Positions 1-10,225 are shown, counted from the first letter of the stretch. The stretch is 64,000 nucleotides of DNA from Dyadobacter jiangsuensis (GCF_003014695.1 NZ_PYAS01000012.1:62001-126000); one strand, 5' to 3'. Numbers and translations are program-made. Notes: generated by a model from the letters alone, not told the origin.

Positions 1-1567
1 CAAATGCATTCATCAGGAAGCCAAATTGTTCCTGCGCTTCTTCGGCCGAGAACCCGAGGATCTCGAACATTTTCCGTTGAAGCTCTTTTTCGAAGATCCG
101 TACTGAACCTCCGCCCACTTCAACGCCGTTGATCACCATATCGTATGCATTAGCACGTACCAGGCCCAGATTTTTATCCAGCAGTTCGATATCCTCCGGT
201 TTCGGGCTGGTGAACGGGTGGTGCATGGCAAACCAACGGTTTTCTTCTTCACCGAACTCCAGAAGCGGGAAGTCGATCACCCACAATGCGCGGTATTCAT
301 CAGGGTTACGCAACCCCAGGCGTGAACCTATTTCGAGGCGTAACTCATTCAGCTGCTTACGCGTTTTGTCGCCCTGGCCCGACAGGATCAGCAAAAGATC
401 TCCTGGCTTTGCATCGAACGCTTCCACCCATTTTTTAAGCTCCTCTTCGGTATAAAATTTGTCAACGGACGATTTGATTGATCCATCGGGATTGTAACGA
501 ACATACACCAGGCCTTTCGCTCCAATTTGCGGGCGTTTAATCCAGTCGGTCAGTTCGTCGACTTGCTTTCTTGTGTAAGCCGCGCAGCCGGTGGCATTGA
601 TACCCACCACAAGGCCTGCGTCGTCGAATACTCCGAAACCCTTGCCGGAAGTAAGGTCACGGTCTTCGCCTTTCAGTTCTACGAATTGCATATCGAAGCG
701 GATATCCGGTTTATCCGAGCCGTACAGACGCATGGCATCTGCATAAGTCATACGCGGAACTTCGGGCAAGTCGATATTTTTCACTTTCGCGAAAAGTTCG
801 CGGATCATGCCTTCGAATGTATTCAGCACGTCTTCCTGCGTCACAAACGACATTTCGCAGTCGATTTGCGTAAACTCCGGCTGACGGTCGGCACGAAGAT
901 CTTCGTCGCGGAAACACTTCACAATCTGATAGTAACGGTCGAAACCGGCTACCATCAACAGCTGCTTGAACGTCTGAGGGGATTGTGGTAATGCATAAAA
1001 CTCACCCGGATTCATGCGGCTTGGCACCACAAAATCGCGGGCGCCTTCCGGTGTGGATTTGATCAGTACCGGGGTCTCTACTTCAATGAAGTTCAGGTTA
1101 TCCAGGTAAGCACGGGTGTAACGCGCTACCTGATGGCGCAATTGCAGGTTTTGACGAACCGTATTTCTGCGAAGGTCGAGGTAGCGGTATTTCATCCTGA
1201 TATCATCACCGCCGTCGGTTTCGTCCTCGATCAGGAATGGAGGCAGCTTCGCGGGATTCAGAATGGAGAGTTCCGACACGCGGATCTCGATATCGCCGGT
1301 GGCGATCTTGTCGTTTTTCGACAGACGCTCGATTACCGCACCTTTGGCCGAAATCACGAATTCGCGACCCAGTGAGCGGGCAGTTTCCAACACATTTGCG
1401 GGGGTTTTACCCTCTTCGAACAGCAGCTGGGTGATGCCGTAACGGTCACGCAGATCGAGCCAGATCATGCCTCCCTTATCGCGGACGCGCTGAACCCAAC
1501 CACATAATACAACATCTTGATTTACATGTTCTAAGCTTAATTCCCCGCAGGTATGTGTACGTAACAT
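1..1567 (-). CDS. aspS: Aspartate--tRNA ligase (partial, C-terminus beyond left edge)
   Basis: Class II aminoacyl-tRNA synthetase that charges tRNA-Asp in the cytoplasm. The reading frame opens at the ATG on 1567-1565 and runs 522 codons without a stop to the window edge. The N-terminus is the OB-fold anticodon-binding domain ([19 protein letters not shown]). Further in are [11 protein letters not shown] (about residue 175-185) and the motif 2 region [18 protein letters not shown] (about 218-235). The visible end, QFGFLMNAF, lies just before the expected motif 3 (GLDR), so roughly 60 residues are missing given a usual length near 585. The gene diverges from the lipoprotein gene at 1660. A TAnnTTTG box lies about 50 bases upstream. 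Confidence 0.96.
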   Translation of the reverse strand, partial: MLRTHTCGELSLEHVNQDVVLCGWVQRVRDKGGMIWLDLRDRYGITQLLFEEGKTPANVLETARSLGREFVISAKGAVIERLSKNDKIATGDIEIRVSELSILNPAKLPPFLIEDETDGGDDIRMKYRYLDLRRNTVRQNLQLRHQVARYTRAYLDNLNFIEVETPVLIKSTPEGARDFVVPSRMNPGEFYALPQSPQTFKQLLMVAGFDRYYQIVKCFRDEDLRADRQPEFTQIDCEMSFVTQEDVLNTFEGMIRELFAKVKNIDLPEVPRMTYADAMRLYGSDKPDIRFDMQFVELKGEDRDLTSGKGFGVFDDAGLVVGINATGCAAYTRKQVDELTDWIKRPQIGAKGLVYVRYNPDGSIKSSVDKFYTEEELKKWVEAFDAKPGDLLLILSGQGDKTRKQLNELRLEIGSRLGLRNPDEYRALWVIDFPLLEFGEEENRWFAMHHPFTSPKPEDIELLDKNLGLVRANAYDMVINGVEVGGGSVRIFEKELQRKMFEILGFSAEEAQEQFGFLMNAF

Positions 1568-1616
1568 ATAACTATTTTAATACTGATATAATGAAAGTCG
1601 CTGATAATAAATGCGG

Positions 1617-1624
1617 CAAAAGTA
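1617..1624 (-). promoter_or_regulatory. Candidate -7 promoter box of aspS
   Basis: Read on the minus strand this is TACTTTTG, a full match to the Bacteroidetes TAnnTTTG -7 element, about 50 bases before the aspS start codon. No convincing -33 TTTG is found at the usual spacing, so the call rests on one box and its position. Confidence 0.4.
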
Positions 1625-1659
1625 CGTATTTTTAGCAAATCTAACATGAAGTGTTTTTT

Positions 1660-2580
1660 ATGAAAATATATGACGGCGTGAGCGGACGAGTGGGGCTGAT
1701 CCTATCTTCACTGGTATTTTGCGTAACCTGTTCATGCAGCGACCCCGAGCCTTCCCCTGGTGGAAACGGCTTGTCGGACCAGTTTGAAACGGCGCCCGAG
1801 CAGTTCCCGATTCCGGTCGGCATTATTGATGAAGCATCCGGTCTGGCAGCGAGTGCCACAATGCCCGGCTACTTGTGGACAATCCAGGATTCAGGTCAGC
1901 CGAACTCTTTGTACCTCATCAGCAAGGACGGTAAAAGCATTAAAGAATATAATGTACCCGGTAGCAACAACCACGACTGGGAGGAAGTGGCGGTAGGCCC
2001 GGGCCCGGATAATGGCGTTTCATACGCCTACATAGCCGATATCGGCAATAACAACCAGCCGGTAACTCCCACCAACACCATTTACCGCATTCCGGAAATC
2101 AAAGGTGCGGATGGCTCTTTCAGCCAAAGTGCATTGCAAAAGATCACTTTCAGTTACCCCGACGGGCCCAGAGATGCGGAAGCGCTGATCGTCGATCCGG
2201 TGACGAAGGACATTTTTGTATTGTCAAAGGAAGCGCAGACCAATATTTACAGGTTACCATTCCCGCAGTCGACCAGTGAAACCATTGTTGCTGAAAAGGT
2301 AGGCACGGTTCCGGGAGTGGCGATTGCTACCGCCGGAAGCATTTCCAAAGACGGAAGTGAAATGGTGGTACGCACCTACCTCGGGGTGTATTACTGGAAA
2401 AGAGGCAATGGAGAATCCGTCGGGCAGACGCTCGTTAAATCTGCCAGTAAAACTTTGACCGTAATGCTTGAACCGCAGGGAGAGGCGATCTGTTTTGACA
2501 ACGAAAGCAAGGGTTTTTATACGCTGAGCGAAAAGGGAACTGCTGCCAGTGTGTCGTTGAATTACTATAAGAGAAAATAA
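1660..2580 (+). CDS. Secreted lipoprotein, probable beta-propeller
   Basis: About 306 residues from the ATG at 1660. A GTG at 1651 in the same frame would add MFF, but the ATG followed by K fits a signal peptide start better. The N-terminus has a hydrophobic stretch followed by VTCSCSDPEP, a relaxed lipobox, so the protein is probably anchored in a membrane. The body carries blade-like segments such as EASGLAAS, LWTIQDSG, LYLISKDGK, YIADIGNNN and DAEALIVDP. These resemble the beta-propellers found in SdiA-regulated and phytase-like proteins, but I cannot name a family with confidence. The stop is 9 bases before the CocE-type hydrolase, so the two are probably co-transcribed. Function unknown. 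Confidence 0.75.
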   Translation: MKIYDGVSGRVGLILSSLVFCVTCSCSDPEPSPGGNGLSDQFETAPEQFPIPVGIIDEASGLAASATMPGYLWTIQDSGQPNSLYLISKDGKSIKEYNVPGSNNHDWEEVAVGPGPDNGVSYAYIADIGNNNQPVTPTNTIYRIPEIKGADGSFSQSALQKITFSYPDGPRDAEALIVDPVTKDIFVLSKEAQTNIYRLPFPQSTSETIVAEKVGTVPGVAIATAGSISKDGSEMVVRTYLGVYYWKRGNGESVGQTLVKSASKTLTVMLEPQGEAICFDNESKGFYTLSEKGTAASVSLNYYKRK

Positions 2581-2589
2581 TCACAAACT

Positions 2590-4476
2590 ATGATCAAAAA
2601 TCTACTCCGCGCAGCGCTTATCGTGCTGGCACAGCATGCTTATGGGCAGATTGCTTCCGACGAGCAGTATATCCGCGAAAATTATTCCAAAGCGGAATAC
2701 GATATCCCGGTGAGGGACGGTGTGAAGTTGCACACCATTGTTTATTCTCCCAAAGATGCCTCTGCCGATAAGAAGTATCCCTTTTTAATGCAGCGTACCT
2801 GTTACAGCGTGGCTCCGTATGGCGCCGATAAATACCCGCCGCGTCTCGGCCCGAGCCCGGCACTCATGCGCGACAAGTTCATATTCGTGTACCAGGACGT
2901 GCGTGGGCGTTACATGAGCGAGGGCACGTGGACGAACATGACGCCGCATATCGACCAGAAAAAAGGCAAAAACGACGTCGATGAAGCGTCGGATACCTAC
3001 GATACCATTGAATGGCTGCTTCAAAACGTGGCGAATAACAATGGCCGCGTAGGGCAATGGGGCATTTCGTATCCCGGGTTTTACACCACGGCGAGCGCAT
3101 TGGCAGGTCACCCGGCATTGAAAGCCTCTTCCCCCCAGGCGCCGATCGCCGATTTCTTTTTCGATGATTTTCATCACAATGGCGCATTTACCCAGGGATA
3201 CTACCTTACATTTCCGGTTTTCGGTATCAAGCCGCCGAAGCCTACCACCGACTCCTGGTTTGCAGGCGAAATGTTCACACCCAAGCCGGATGGGTACACT
3301 TTCAACCTGGAAATGGGTTCTTTGAAGAATTTTGATAAATACTATTCACAAAACTTTTACTGGCAGGAGACGGTCAACCACCCGAATAAGGACGAATTCT
3401 GGAAAAAAAGGGATATTTTGCCGCATTTGAAAGGAGTGAAACATGCCTTCATGACCGTGGGCGGCTGGTTCGACGCCGAGGATTTGTATGGCCCTTTGAA
3501 TACCTACAAAACCCTTGAAAAGAATAACCCTTCCATGTACAATACATTGGTGGTAGGGCCATTTGGTCACGGCCGTTGGAGCCGCGAAACCGGGCATACT
3601 TTGCACAACGACATTTATTTCGGAGATAGCATCGCTACTTTTTACCAAAACAATATCGAGGCGAAATTTTTCAAACACTTTTTGAAGGAAGCCGGAGATG
3701 GAAAGACCGGTTTGCCGGAAGCTTATTTGTTTGACACCGGTAAAAAAGAATGGAAGACATTCGATAAATGGCCGGTAACGAATGCCGAGAAACGCAAGCT
3801 GTATTTCCATTCAAAAGGTAAGCTGGATTTCAATGCACCGAAGGAAGGCCAATCCGCGACCGCTTATGTGAGCGACCCTTTGAAGCCAGTGCCCTATACC
3901 GCCAATTACAAGCAAATGTCGGGCTTTACGCCGTTTGAATATATGTCGGAAGACCAGCGTTTTGCCGCTACGCGTCCCGACGTCCTGGTTTTTGAAACAG
4001 ATATCCTGACCGAAGATGTTACCCTGGGCGGGGAGATCAATGCATTGCTTAAATTCAGTACAACCGGCACTGACGCCGATTTCTTCGTGAAGCTGATCGA
4101 CGTGTACCCGGACGACGAAAAGAACCACGCTTATATGCCGGATCCGAAAGTGGTGCTGGCGGGTTACCAGCAAATGGTGCGGAGTGAAGTAATGCGTGCG
4201 CGCTTCCGCAACAGTTTCGAAAAACCGGAACCGGTTGTTGTCGGCAAAGTTACGGACCTGAAATTCCGCTTGCAGGATGTGCTGCATACCTTCAAAAAGG
4301 GCCACCGCATGATGGTGCAGGTCCAAAGCACCGCATTCCCGCTTTTCGATCGCAACCCGCAGAAATACGTACAGAACATTTACAAAGCGCAGGATTCGGA
4401 TTTTATTACAGCCAAACACACTATTTATCATCAGGCCGACGCTCCAAGCTCATTGGAGGTGGAGATCATTAAATGA
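2590..4476 (+). CDS. Secreted CocE/NonD-type alpha/beta hydrolase (peptidase S15 family)
   Basis: A 628-residue serine hydrolase of the X-Pro dipeptidyl-peptidase/alpha-amino-acid ester hydrolase type. A signal peptide (residues 1-20, ending HAYGQ) sends it to the periplasm or beyond. The nucleophile motif GISYPG places the catalytic serine at residue 160. Downstream, VGGWFDAEDLYG should carry the acidic residue and VVGPFGHGRWSRE the histidine. The C-terminal part (about 400-628) has the jelly-roll character of the family. Length is typical. The stop overlaps the next start (ATGA at 4473), which suggests translational coupling with prolyl oligopeptidase. The likely role is hydrolysis of peptides or amino-acid esters. 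The exact substrate cannot be read from sequence. Confidence 0.9.
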   Translation: MIKNLLRAALIVLAQHAYGQIASDEQYIRENYSKAEYDIPVRDGVKLHTIVYSPKDASADKKYPFLMQRTCYSVAPYGADKYPPRLGPSPALMRDKFIFVYQDVRGRYMSEGTWTNMTPHIDQKKGKNDVDEASDTYDTIEWLLQNVANNNGRVGQWGISYPGFYTTASALAGHPALKASSPQAPIADFFFDDFHHNGAFTQGYYLTFPVFGIKPPKPTTDSWFAGEMFTPKPDGYTFNLEMGSLKNFDKYYSQNFYWQETVNHPNKDEFWKKRDILPHLKGVKHAFMTVGGWFDAEDLYGPLNTYKTLEKNNPSMYNTLVVGPFGHGRWSRETGHTLHNDIYFGDSIATFYQNNIEAKFFKHFLKEAGDGKTGLPEAYLFDTGKKEWKTFDKWPVTNAEKRKLYFHSKGKLDFNAPKEGQSATAYVSDPLKPVPYTANYKQMSGFTPFEYMSEDQRFAATRPDVLVFETDILTEDVTLGGEINALLKFSTTGTDADFFVKLIDVYPDDEKNHAYMPDPKVVLAGYQQMVRSEVMRARFRNSFEKPEPVVVGKVTDLKFRLQDVLHTFKKGHRMMVQVQSTAFPLFDRNPQKYVQNIYKAQDSDFITAKHTIYHQADAPSSLEVEIIK

Positions 4477-6599
4477 CGGCCGTATTTATGAATTCAAAAA
4501 TTTTTCTGATGACTTTGATGACAGCATCGGCATTGTCGGGAATCGGCCATGCGCAGCAATTAAAATATCCTGAAACCAGAAAGCAGGAACATTTTGACGA
4601 GTACCACGGCGTGAAGGTCGCCGACCCCTATCGCTGGCTCGAAGACGATCGCTCCGAGGAAACGGCGGCATGGGTGAAGGCCCAGAACGAGGTGACATTT
4701 GGCTACCTGAATGCGATCCCGTTTAAGGAGAAAATATTCCAGGACCTCGAAAAAGCATATAATTATCCCAAGTATTCAGCTCCGAGAAAGAAAGGAGAGT
4801 ATTTCTATTTCTATAAAAATGATGGCCTGCAAAACCAGGCCGTATTGTACCGCCAGAAGGGAATTAACGGAGCGCCGGAAGTGGTAGTTGATCCGAACAA
4901 ACTTTCTCCCGATGGAACGACGCGGCTCACCGTTTTCAGCCTGTCGAAAGACGGTGCTTATGCCGTTTTGGGTTTTTCGAAAGGTGGCTCCGACTGGCAG
5001 GAATATCAGGTCATGAATATGAAAGACCTTTCGATGCTGGCCGACAGGGTCGAATGGGTGAAAGTATCGGGCGCATCGTGGCAGGGCGAGGGCTTTTATT
5101 ATAGCCGCTACCCCAAGCCGGATGGCAGTGCGTTGGCCGCCAAAAACGAGAATCACCAGGTGTTTTTCCACCGCATTGGTACTAAACAGGAACAGGATAA
5201 ACTGGTGTTCGAAGACCCTGCGAATCCGCAACGCTTCCACACCGTCGGCACTACGGAGGACGAACAATACGCTGTCCTGACTGTAAGCGACCGCGGAAAA
5301 GGGAAAGATGGTAATGGGGTTTGGGTGTTGAAAAAGGGCGAGAGCCGTTTTGTACCCATCCGCGAGGAGATCACCGATGCCAGCTTCCGAGTTATCGAAA
5401 ATATAGGTGCCGATTTCCTGATCGAAACGAACGACGATGCACCGAATGGCAAGGTAATGCGCTTCAAAACGGCTGGCCGGACGTGGGAAACCGTGTTGCC
5501 TGAACGTCAGGAGCCGCTCGAATCTGCTCAGTTGGCAGGAGGGAAGTTGTTTGCCTCCTATTTGAAAGATGTGACCTCCCGTGCCTACGTGTACACGCCG
5601 GCGGGTGTGCTCGAAAGTGAGATCCAAATGCCGGGACTGGGCTCGGCGGCGGGCTTTGGAGGCGATCAGGAGGATACTTTTGTGTTTTACACCTATACTT
5701 CCTTCAACTACCCTTCGACGATTTTCCGCTATGATATTGCAAGTGGAAAGAGCAGCGTTTTTCGTGAGCCCGAAGTGACGTTCAAGCCGTCGGACTACGA
5801 AACGAAGCAGGTATTTTACCCAAGCAAGGACGGTACGCGTATTCCGGCATTCATTACCTATAAAAAAGGACTGAAACTGGATGGGACCAATCCCACGATC
5901 CTGTATGGTTACGGCGGCTTCAATGTAAGCCTGCCGCCTGCGTTTAGCCCTACCCGTATCCCGTTTTTCGACCAGGGCGGCGTGTTTGTACAAGCGAACC
6001 TGCGTGGCGGAAGCGAATATGGAGAGAAATGGCACGAGCAGGGTATGAAGCTGAAAAAGCAGAATGTGTTCGACGACTTCATTGCCGCAGCGGAATTCCT
6101 GATCCGGGAGCAATACACCTCGCCGGAGCGGCTGGCTATCCAGGGAGGTTCCAACGGCGGGCTGCTCGTGGGTGCGGTCATGAACCAGCGTCCCGAGCTC
6201 TTCAAAGTAGCGTTCCCGGCCGTGGGTGTCATGGATATGCTCCGTTTCCATAAATTTACCATCGGCTGGAACTGGATCGCCGACTATGGCAGCAGCGACA
6301 ATGCGGAGGAATTCAAGGTTTTACGTGGATATTCACCACTCCATAACATTAAAACAGGTGGCCATTACCCTGCTACGATGATTACCACGGCCGATCACGA
6401 CGACCGCGTCGTGCCGGCGCATTCATTCAAGTACGCCGCTGAATTGCAGGCAAAAGCAGGGAGTACTTCATCCAACCCATTATTGATCCGGATCGACACA
6501 AACTCCGGCCACGGCGCGAGCAATACCAAAAAAGCGCTGGAAACCCAAGCGGATATTTACGCATTCCTCTTCCGTAATATGGGCCTTAGCTGGAAGTAA
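4473..6599 (+). CDS. Prolyl oligopeptidase (S9A), secreted
   Basis: A 708-residue post-proline endopeptidase. The N-terminal part carries a signal peptide ending GIGHAQQ. It is followed by the S9 beta-propeller (about 75-425) and the alpha/beta hydrolase domain. The triad is visible: Ser560 in GGSNGG, an Asp in ADHDDRVVP (643 or 644) and His680 in NSGHGASN. The start at 4473 overlaps the previous stop and has GGAG eight bases upstream. An internal ATG at 4488 (MNSKIF...) would also give a good signal peptide. With the CocE-type hydrolase before it, the gene points to extracytoplasmic breakdown of proline-containing peptides. Confidence 0.95.
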   Translation: MTAVFMNSKIFLMTLMTASALSGIGHAQQLKYPETRKQEHFDEYHGVKVADPYRWLEDDRSEETAAWVKAQNEVTFGYLNAIPFKEKIFQDLEKAYNYPKYSAPRKKGEYFYFYKNDGLQNQAVLYRQKGINGAPEVVVDPNKLSPDGTTRLTVFSLSKDGAYAVLGFSKGGSDWQEYQVMNMKDLSMLADRVEWVKVSGASWQGEGFYYSRYPKPDGSALAAKNENHQVFFHRIGTKQEQDKLVFEDPANPQRFHTVGTTEDEQYAVLTVSDRGKGKDGNGVWVLKKGESRFVPIREEITDASFRVIENIGADFLIETNDDAPNGKVMRFKTAGRTWETVLPERQEPLESAQLAGGKLFASYLKDVTSRAYVYTPAGVLESEIQMPGLGSAAGFGGDQEDTFVFYTYTSFNYPSTIFRYDIASGKSSVFREPEVTFKPSDYETKQVFYPSKDGTRIPAFITYKKGLKLDGTNPTILYGYGGFNVSLPPAFSPTRIPFFDQGGVFVQANLRGGSEYGEKWHEQGMKLKKQNVFDDFIAAAEFLIREQYTSPERLAIQGGSNGGLLVGAVMNQRPELFKVAFPAVGVMDMLRFHKFTIGWNWIADYGSSDNAEEFKVLRGYSPLHNIKTGGHYPATMITTADHDDRVVPAHSFKYAAELQAKAGSTSSNPLLIRIDTNSGHGASNTKKALETQADIYAFLFRNMGLSWK

Positions 6600-6676
6600 G
6601 CAGGCTTCAAGAAAACTTTCATATTAAGCTTCAATAATTTTTTGTAACCGGTGTGCAATTTTGTTGCGCATTCGGT

Positions 6677-6684
6677 TACATTTG
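6677..6684 (+). promoter_or_regulatory. Candidate -7 promoter box of the LRR gene cluster
   Basis: TACATTTG matches TAnnTTTG and lies about 97 bases before the first LRR gene. No TTG at the classic 17-23 base spacing is evident, so this is tentative. Confidence 0.35.
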
Positions 6685-6780
6685 TATATACAATATACTT
6701 ACATTACCGGCAGCATTATTCTGTCGCCCAGGCACCCGCTCAACGTTCTCAGGATTTTCTTAACCCTTTTTCACGACGCT

Positions 6781-8454
6781 ATGAAAAGATGTCTACTTGG
6801 GCTTGCCTGCCTGTTCCTTTCTATTCAATCATTTGCTCAGACACTAGAAGCTGACCGGCTGGCGCTGGTGGCATTTTATCAGGCCACCGGCGGGGACAGC
6901 TGGTATGACAAAACCGGTTGGACCGTTCCGGGAAACCCAGGCGATAATCCGTGCGGCTGGTTTGGTATTACCTGTGAAGGTGGCAGGGTTACCCAACTGA
7001 TTATGGAGAGTAATGATATTGTCGCGGTTATTCCGGCGGCTCTCGGAAACCTTACCGCATTAAAGCATCTGGATCTTTCTGGTCCGGGTAGCGAATTCCC
7101 TTATTTTTACGGTGATCTTCCCGTTGAACTCGGAAATCTCACAAACCTTGAATACCTGGATTTAAGTGGTAACGACCTGACAGGGGTCAATGTTTCGGTC
7201 ATAAACAATTTGACCAAACTCAAACATCTCTCACTGACACCTTATTGGAGCTGGGCTGCCGTCCCTTCGTTTGCGAATCTGATCAATCTGGAGTATTTGT
7301 ACCTTTCGGTGGAGGACTCCCCGATGCAACCGGAGGGTGGGATAGGCGCTTTTCCGGCTTACATAAGCAATCTTACTAAGCTCAAAACCCTGATCATGCG
7401 ACACGGAGGCGTTACAGGAACTATCCCGTCGAGTCTGGGCGGTTTGACGGATCTTGAAGTACTGGATTTAAGTGAAAACCAGCTGACGGGTACTATCCCT
7501 GCGTCGTTCAACAACCTGGCCAAACTGACGAAACTGGATTTGTCGGATAACAACCTGAATGGCCCGGTTCCAAACATCCTGGGGATTCCTGTCGCGGCTG
7601 ATGTGAGAATCAATAATAATGCTTTCACTTTTTCGGGTATGGAGACGAATATCAGCAGGCTGGATTCCTACGGTAATCAGAAAAAGTTTAAGTTGACAGC
7701 CATTATTCCGCTGCGAACCGCTAATAATTTGAGGACAGCAAGAGCTTTGGGCGGAACGTTGATCGCGGATTTCGCCGGTGGAACAGCGGCCAACAATACC
7801 TATAAATGGTACAAGAGCGGGGTGCTGGTTGCTACGACTGTAGGCATCCAGTATTACGATACCCCAGACGGAATTTACCGGGCGGAAGTAACAAATAGCC
7901 TGGTGCCAGGGCTTACCATGGTCAGCGAAGATCTCGTTCTCATCGGAATGCCGGTAACGCTCATCTCCTTTGATGGGAAGTCTGAGAACAACGAAACCAA
8001 ACTCACCTGGAAAACAGCCGCTGAAACCAACAACAAAGGCTTCGAAATCGAGCGCAGCGCAGATGCCCGCACATTTGAAAAGATTGGTTTTGTAGATGGG
8101 AGCGGAGACACGAAAGAAGAACAGTTTTATCACTTTACCGATCTCAACCCATTTGCGATCAGCTATTATCGCTTGAAACAGTTGGACCACGACGGCCAAT
8201 CTGAATACTCGAAGGTTATCACCGTGAAAAGTGACGCGGCGATCTTGAAGGTTTATCCCAACCCTGCCCAGGATTATCTTACCATTTCAGGAATTAGTCA
8301 AAAACAACCCTTTTCGATCGTCGACGGGAACGGGCGTGTGGTGATTGAAGGTCAGGTAACGGATAAGCAGCAGATTAATATCAGGAAACTGGGCGCTGGC
8401 CGGTATGTAGTGAGAGTGGGCGAGAAGAGTAGCAGTTTGTTGATTCACAGGTGA
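6781..8454 (+). CDS. Secreted leucine-rich-repeat protein with T9SS sorting domain (paralogue 1)
   Basis: 557 residues from the ATG at 6781. Upstream in-frame codons are not protein-like, whereas MKRCLLGLACLFLSIQSFAQ is a clean signal peptide. A plant-type LRR N-cap with the cysteine pair CGWFGITC (about 50-65) is followed by several LxxLxxLDLSxNxLTGxIP repeats to about residue 290. After an Ig-like stretch comes a module (FEIERSADARTFEKIGFVDG) common in T9SS cargo. The end is a type A C-terminal sorting domain starting VYPNPAQDYL. The protein should be exported and passed through the type IX machine to the surface or medium. The next paralogue begins 23 bases downstream. The binding partner is unknown. 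Confidence 0.9.
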   Translation: MKRCLLGLACLFLSIQSFAQTLEADRLALVAFYQATGGDSWYDKTGWTVPGNPGDNPCGWFGITCEGGRVTQLIMESNDIVAVIPAALGNLTALKHLDLSGPGSEFPYFYGDLPVELGNLTNLEYLDLSGNDLTGVNVSVINNLTKLKHLSLTPYWSWAAVPSFANLINLEYLYLSVEDSPMQPEGGIGAFPAYISNLTKLKTLIMRHGGVTGTIPSSLGGLTDLEVLDLSENQLTGTIPASFNNLAKLTKLDLSDNNLNGPVPNILGIPVAADVRINNNAFTFSGMETNISRLDSYGNQKKFKLTAIIPLRTANNLRTARALGGTLIADFAGGTAANNTYKWYKSGVLVATTVGIQYYDTPDGIYRAEVTNSLVPGLTMVSEDLVLIGMPVTLISFDGKSENNETKLTWKTAAETNNKGFEIERSADARTFEKIGFVDGSGDTKEEQFYHFTDLNPFAISYYRLKQLDHDGQSEYSKVITVKSDAAILKVYPNPAQDYLTISGISQKQPFSIVDGNGRVVIEGQVTDKQQINIRKLGAGRYVVRVGEKSSSLLIHR

Positions 8455-8477
8455 TTAATGTAAATGAACAGGATATT

Positions 8478-10199
8478 ATGCGTAAACTTACGATACTACT
8501 GCTATTCCTTTCGCTTAGATCGTTTGGGCAGACACTGGAAAGTGATCGCCAGGCACTTGTTGCAATCTATAACCAGGCTAATGGTCCTAGCTGGCTGGTC
8601 AATTGGGTAGTGCCGGGCAATGTCGGAGATAGCCCCTGCGGGTGGGATGGCGTGACTTGCGCGGGCGGCAGGGTTACACGTCTTAGTATCAGTAACACCT
8701 CCGAGCCTGCAATGCTGCCGTCGGAAATCGGGAATCTAACGGAACTGACGCACCTTGACCTCTCTACGGATTATCTGGGACCGGGATTTGGAGGGAATCT
8801 TCCATCAGAAATTGGTAATCTCTCCAAGCTGGAATATTTGAATTTTCTGGGAAATGGTTTCAGTTCAAGTAGCATGTCCGAAATTGGCAGCCTTACAACC
8901 CTGAAAGAATTACACATCACGCCTTCGGGCGATATCCCCGCAAGTTTTGCGAATCTGGTTAATCTTGAGCGTTGTGTTATGGGAAGATTTGGTCCGCTGG
9001 AGGGGATTAACACGATAGCTTTCCCTGACGTTGTTTGTCAATGGCCAAAAATTAAAATGCTTCGTATGGGCGGCGTTGTGTTTTCCACTCCGATACCAAG
9101 CCAGATAGGAAACCTCACGACGCTCGACACATTGGAGCTAACCGGAACCCGCCCTTATCCGCTTGGTTCCTATTCTAGTGTGGGAGGGCTTCCCGCGGAA
9201 ATAGGTAATCTGACAAACTTGCGTTGCCTGAATATTTCATACAATGGCCTTACCGGCGGAATACCGGCGTCGTTCAACAATCTGACTAACCTCACGACAC
9301 TGGATTTGTCGTACAATAGCCTGAGTGACCCGATTCCGAATCTTTTGGGTGTTCCTGTTGCCGCTGATGTAAGAATCAATAACAATAATTTCAATTACAG
9401 GGGGATGGAATCCAACATCAGTCGCCTTGATCAGTACTCACCACAGGCACTGATTAATGCAGCGCTGATCGGTCCGATGTGTGTTGGTTGCCTCCCAACT
9501 TGGATTATGCCCTACACAGGAGGTACGATGGCAAACCTGACACACAAACTTTACAAAGGTGATGTGCTGCACACAACAGTGAGCGGTATTGATGGAGTGG
9601 ATCTTGACGGAGAAGGAATTTACCGCGTGGAAACAACCAATAGCCTCGTTCCGAATTTGACGCTGGTTACAAAAAACTATGTCGTAGTCAAGCTGCCGGT
9701 GACGCTCGTTTCTTTTGACGGCAGGTCCGAAAACAATCAAACCAAACTAGTTTGGAAAACCACCTCCGAGACGAATAACAAAGGCTTCGAAATAGAGCGC
9801 AGCGCCGACGCACGGACTTTCGAAAAGATTGGGTTTGTAGATGGCAGCGGGAATACGAAGGACAACCAGCACTATCATTTTACCGACCTTGCCCCATTTG
9901 CGATAAGCTACTACCGCCTAAAACAATTTGACTACGACGGCAAGTTCGAATACTCAAAGGTAATTACGGTGAAAAGCGACGCGGCAATCGTAAAGGTTTA
10001 TCCTAACCCAGCGCAGGATTACCTCACGGTTTCCGGCATTAGTCAGAAGCAACCGTTTTCGATCGTCGACGGAAATGGACGTGTTGTGATCGAAGGCCAG
10101 GTGACAAACATGCAGCAGATTAATATCAGGAATTTTGTAAATGGCCGGTATGTGGTAAGGGTAGGTGAAGTGAGTAGCAGTTTACTGATTCACCGGTAA
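8478..10199 (+). CDS. Secreted leucine-rich-repeat protein with T9SS sorting domain (paralogue 2)
   Basis: 573 residues from the ATG at 8478 (MRKLTILLLFLSLRSFGQ, signal peptide). A GTG at 8451 overlapping the previous stop opens the same frame but gives a non-signal N-terminus. The layout matches paralogue 1: capped plant-type LRRs (CGWDGVTC), Ig-like stretch, FEIERSADARTFEKIGFVDG module, then the VYPNPAQDYL sorting domain ending VSSSLLIHR. The tail is almost identical in protein sequence to paralogue 1, while the LRR part differs strongly. It is probably co-transcribed with its neighbours. Confidence 0.9.
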   Translation: MRKLTILLLFLSLRSFGQTLESDRQALVAIYNQANGPSWLVNWVVPGNVGDSPCGWDGVTCAGGRVTRLSISNTSEPAMLPSEIGNLTELTHLDLSTDYLGPGFGGNLPSEIGNLSKLEYLNFLGNGFSSSSMSEIGSLTTLKELHITPSGDIPASFANLVNLERCVMGRFGPLEGINTIAFPDVVCQWPKIKMLRMGGVVFSTPIPSQIGNLTTLDTLELTGTRPYPLGSYSSVGGLPAEIGNLTNLRCLNISYNGLTGGIPASFNNLTNLTTLDLSYNSLSDPIPNLLGVPVAADVRINNNNFNYRGMESNISRLDQYSPQALINAALIGPMCVGCLPTWIMPYTGGTMANLTHKLYKGDVLHTTVSGIDGVDLDGEGIYRVETTNSLVPNLTLVTKNYVVVKLPVTLVSFDGRSENNQTKLVWKTTSETNNKGFEIERSADARTFEKIGFVDGSGNTKDNQHYHFTDLAPFAISYYRLKQFDYDGKFEYSKVITVKSDAAIVKVYPNPAQDYLTVSGISQKQPFSIVDGNGRVVIEGQVTNMQQINIRNFVNGRYVVRVGEVSSSLLIHR

Positions 10200-10225
10200 T
10201 TTAATCAACTAAAACTCAGATAGCC

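Noticed and set aside
527-991. Long plus-strand open frame opposite aspS
   Set aside because: The minus strand here clearly encodes aspartyl-tRNA synthetase motifs. The plus frame has no family features.
4776-6251. 491-codon open frame on the minus strand inside the prolyl oligopeptidase gene
   Set aside because: It mirrors codon bias of the opposite strand. The plus strand has the full catalytic triad.
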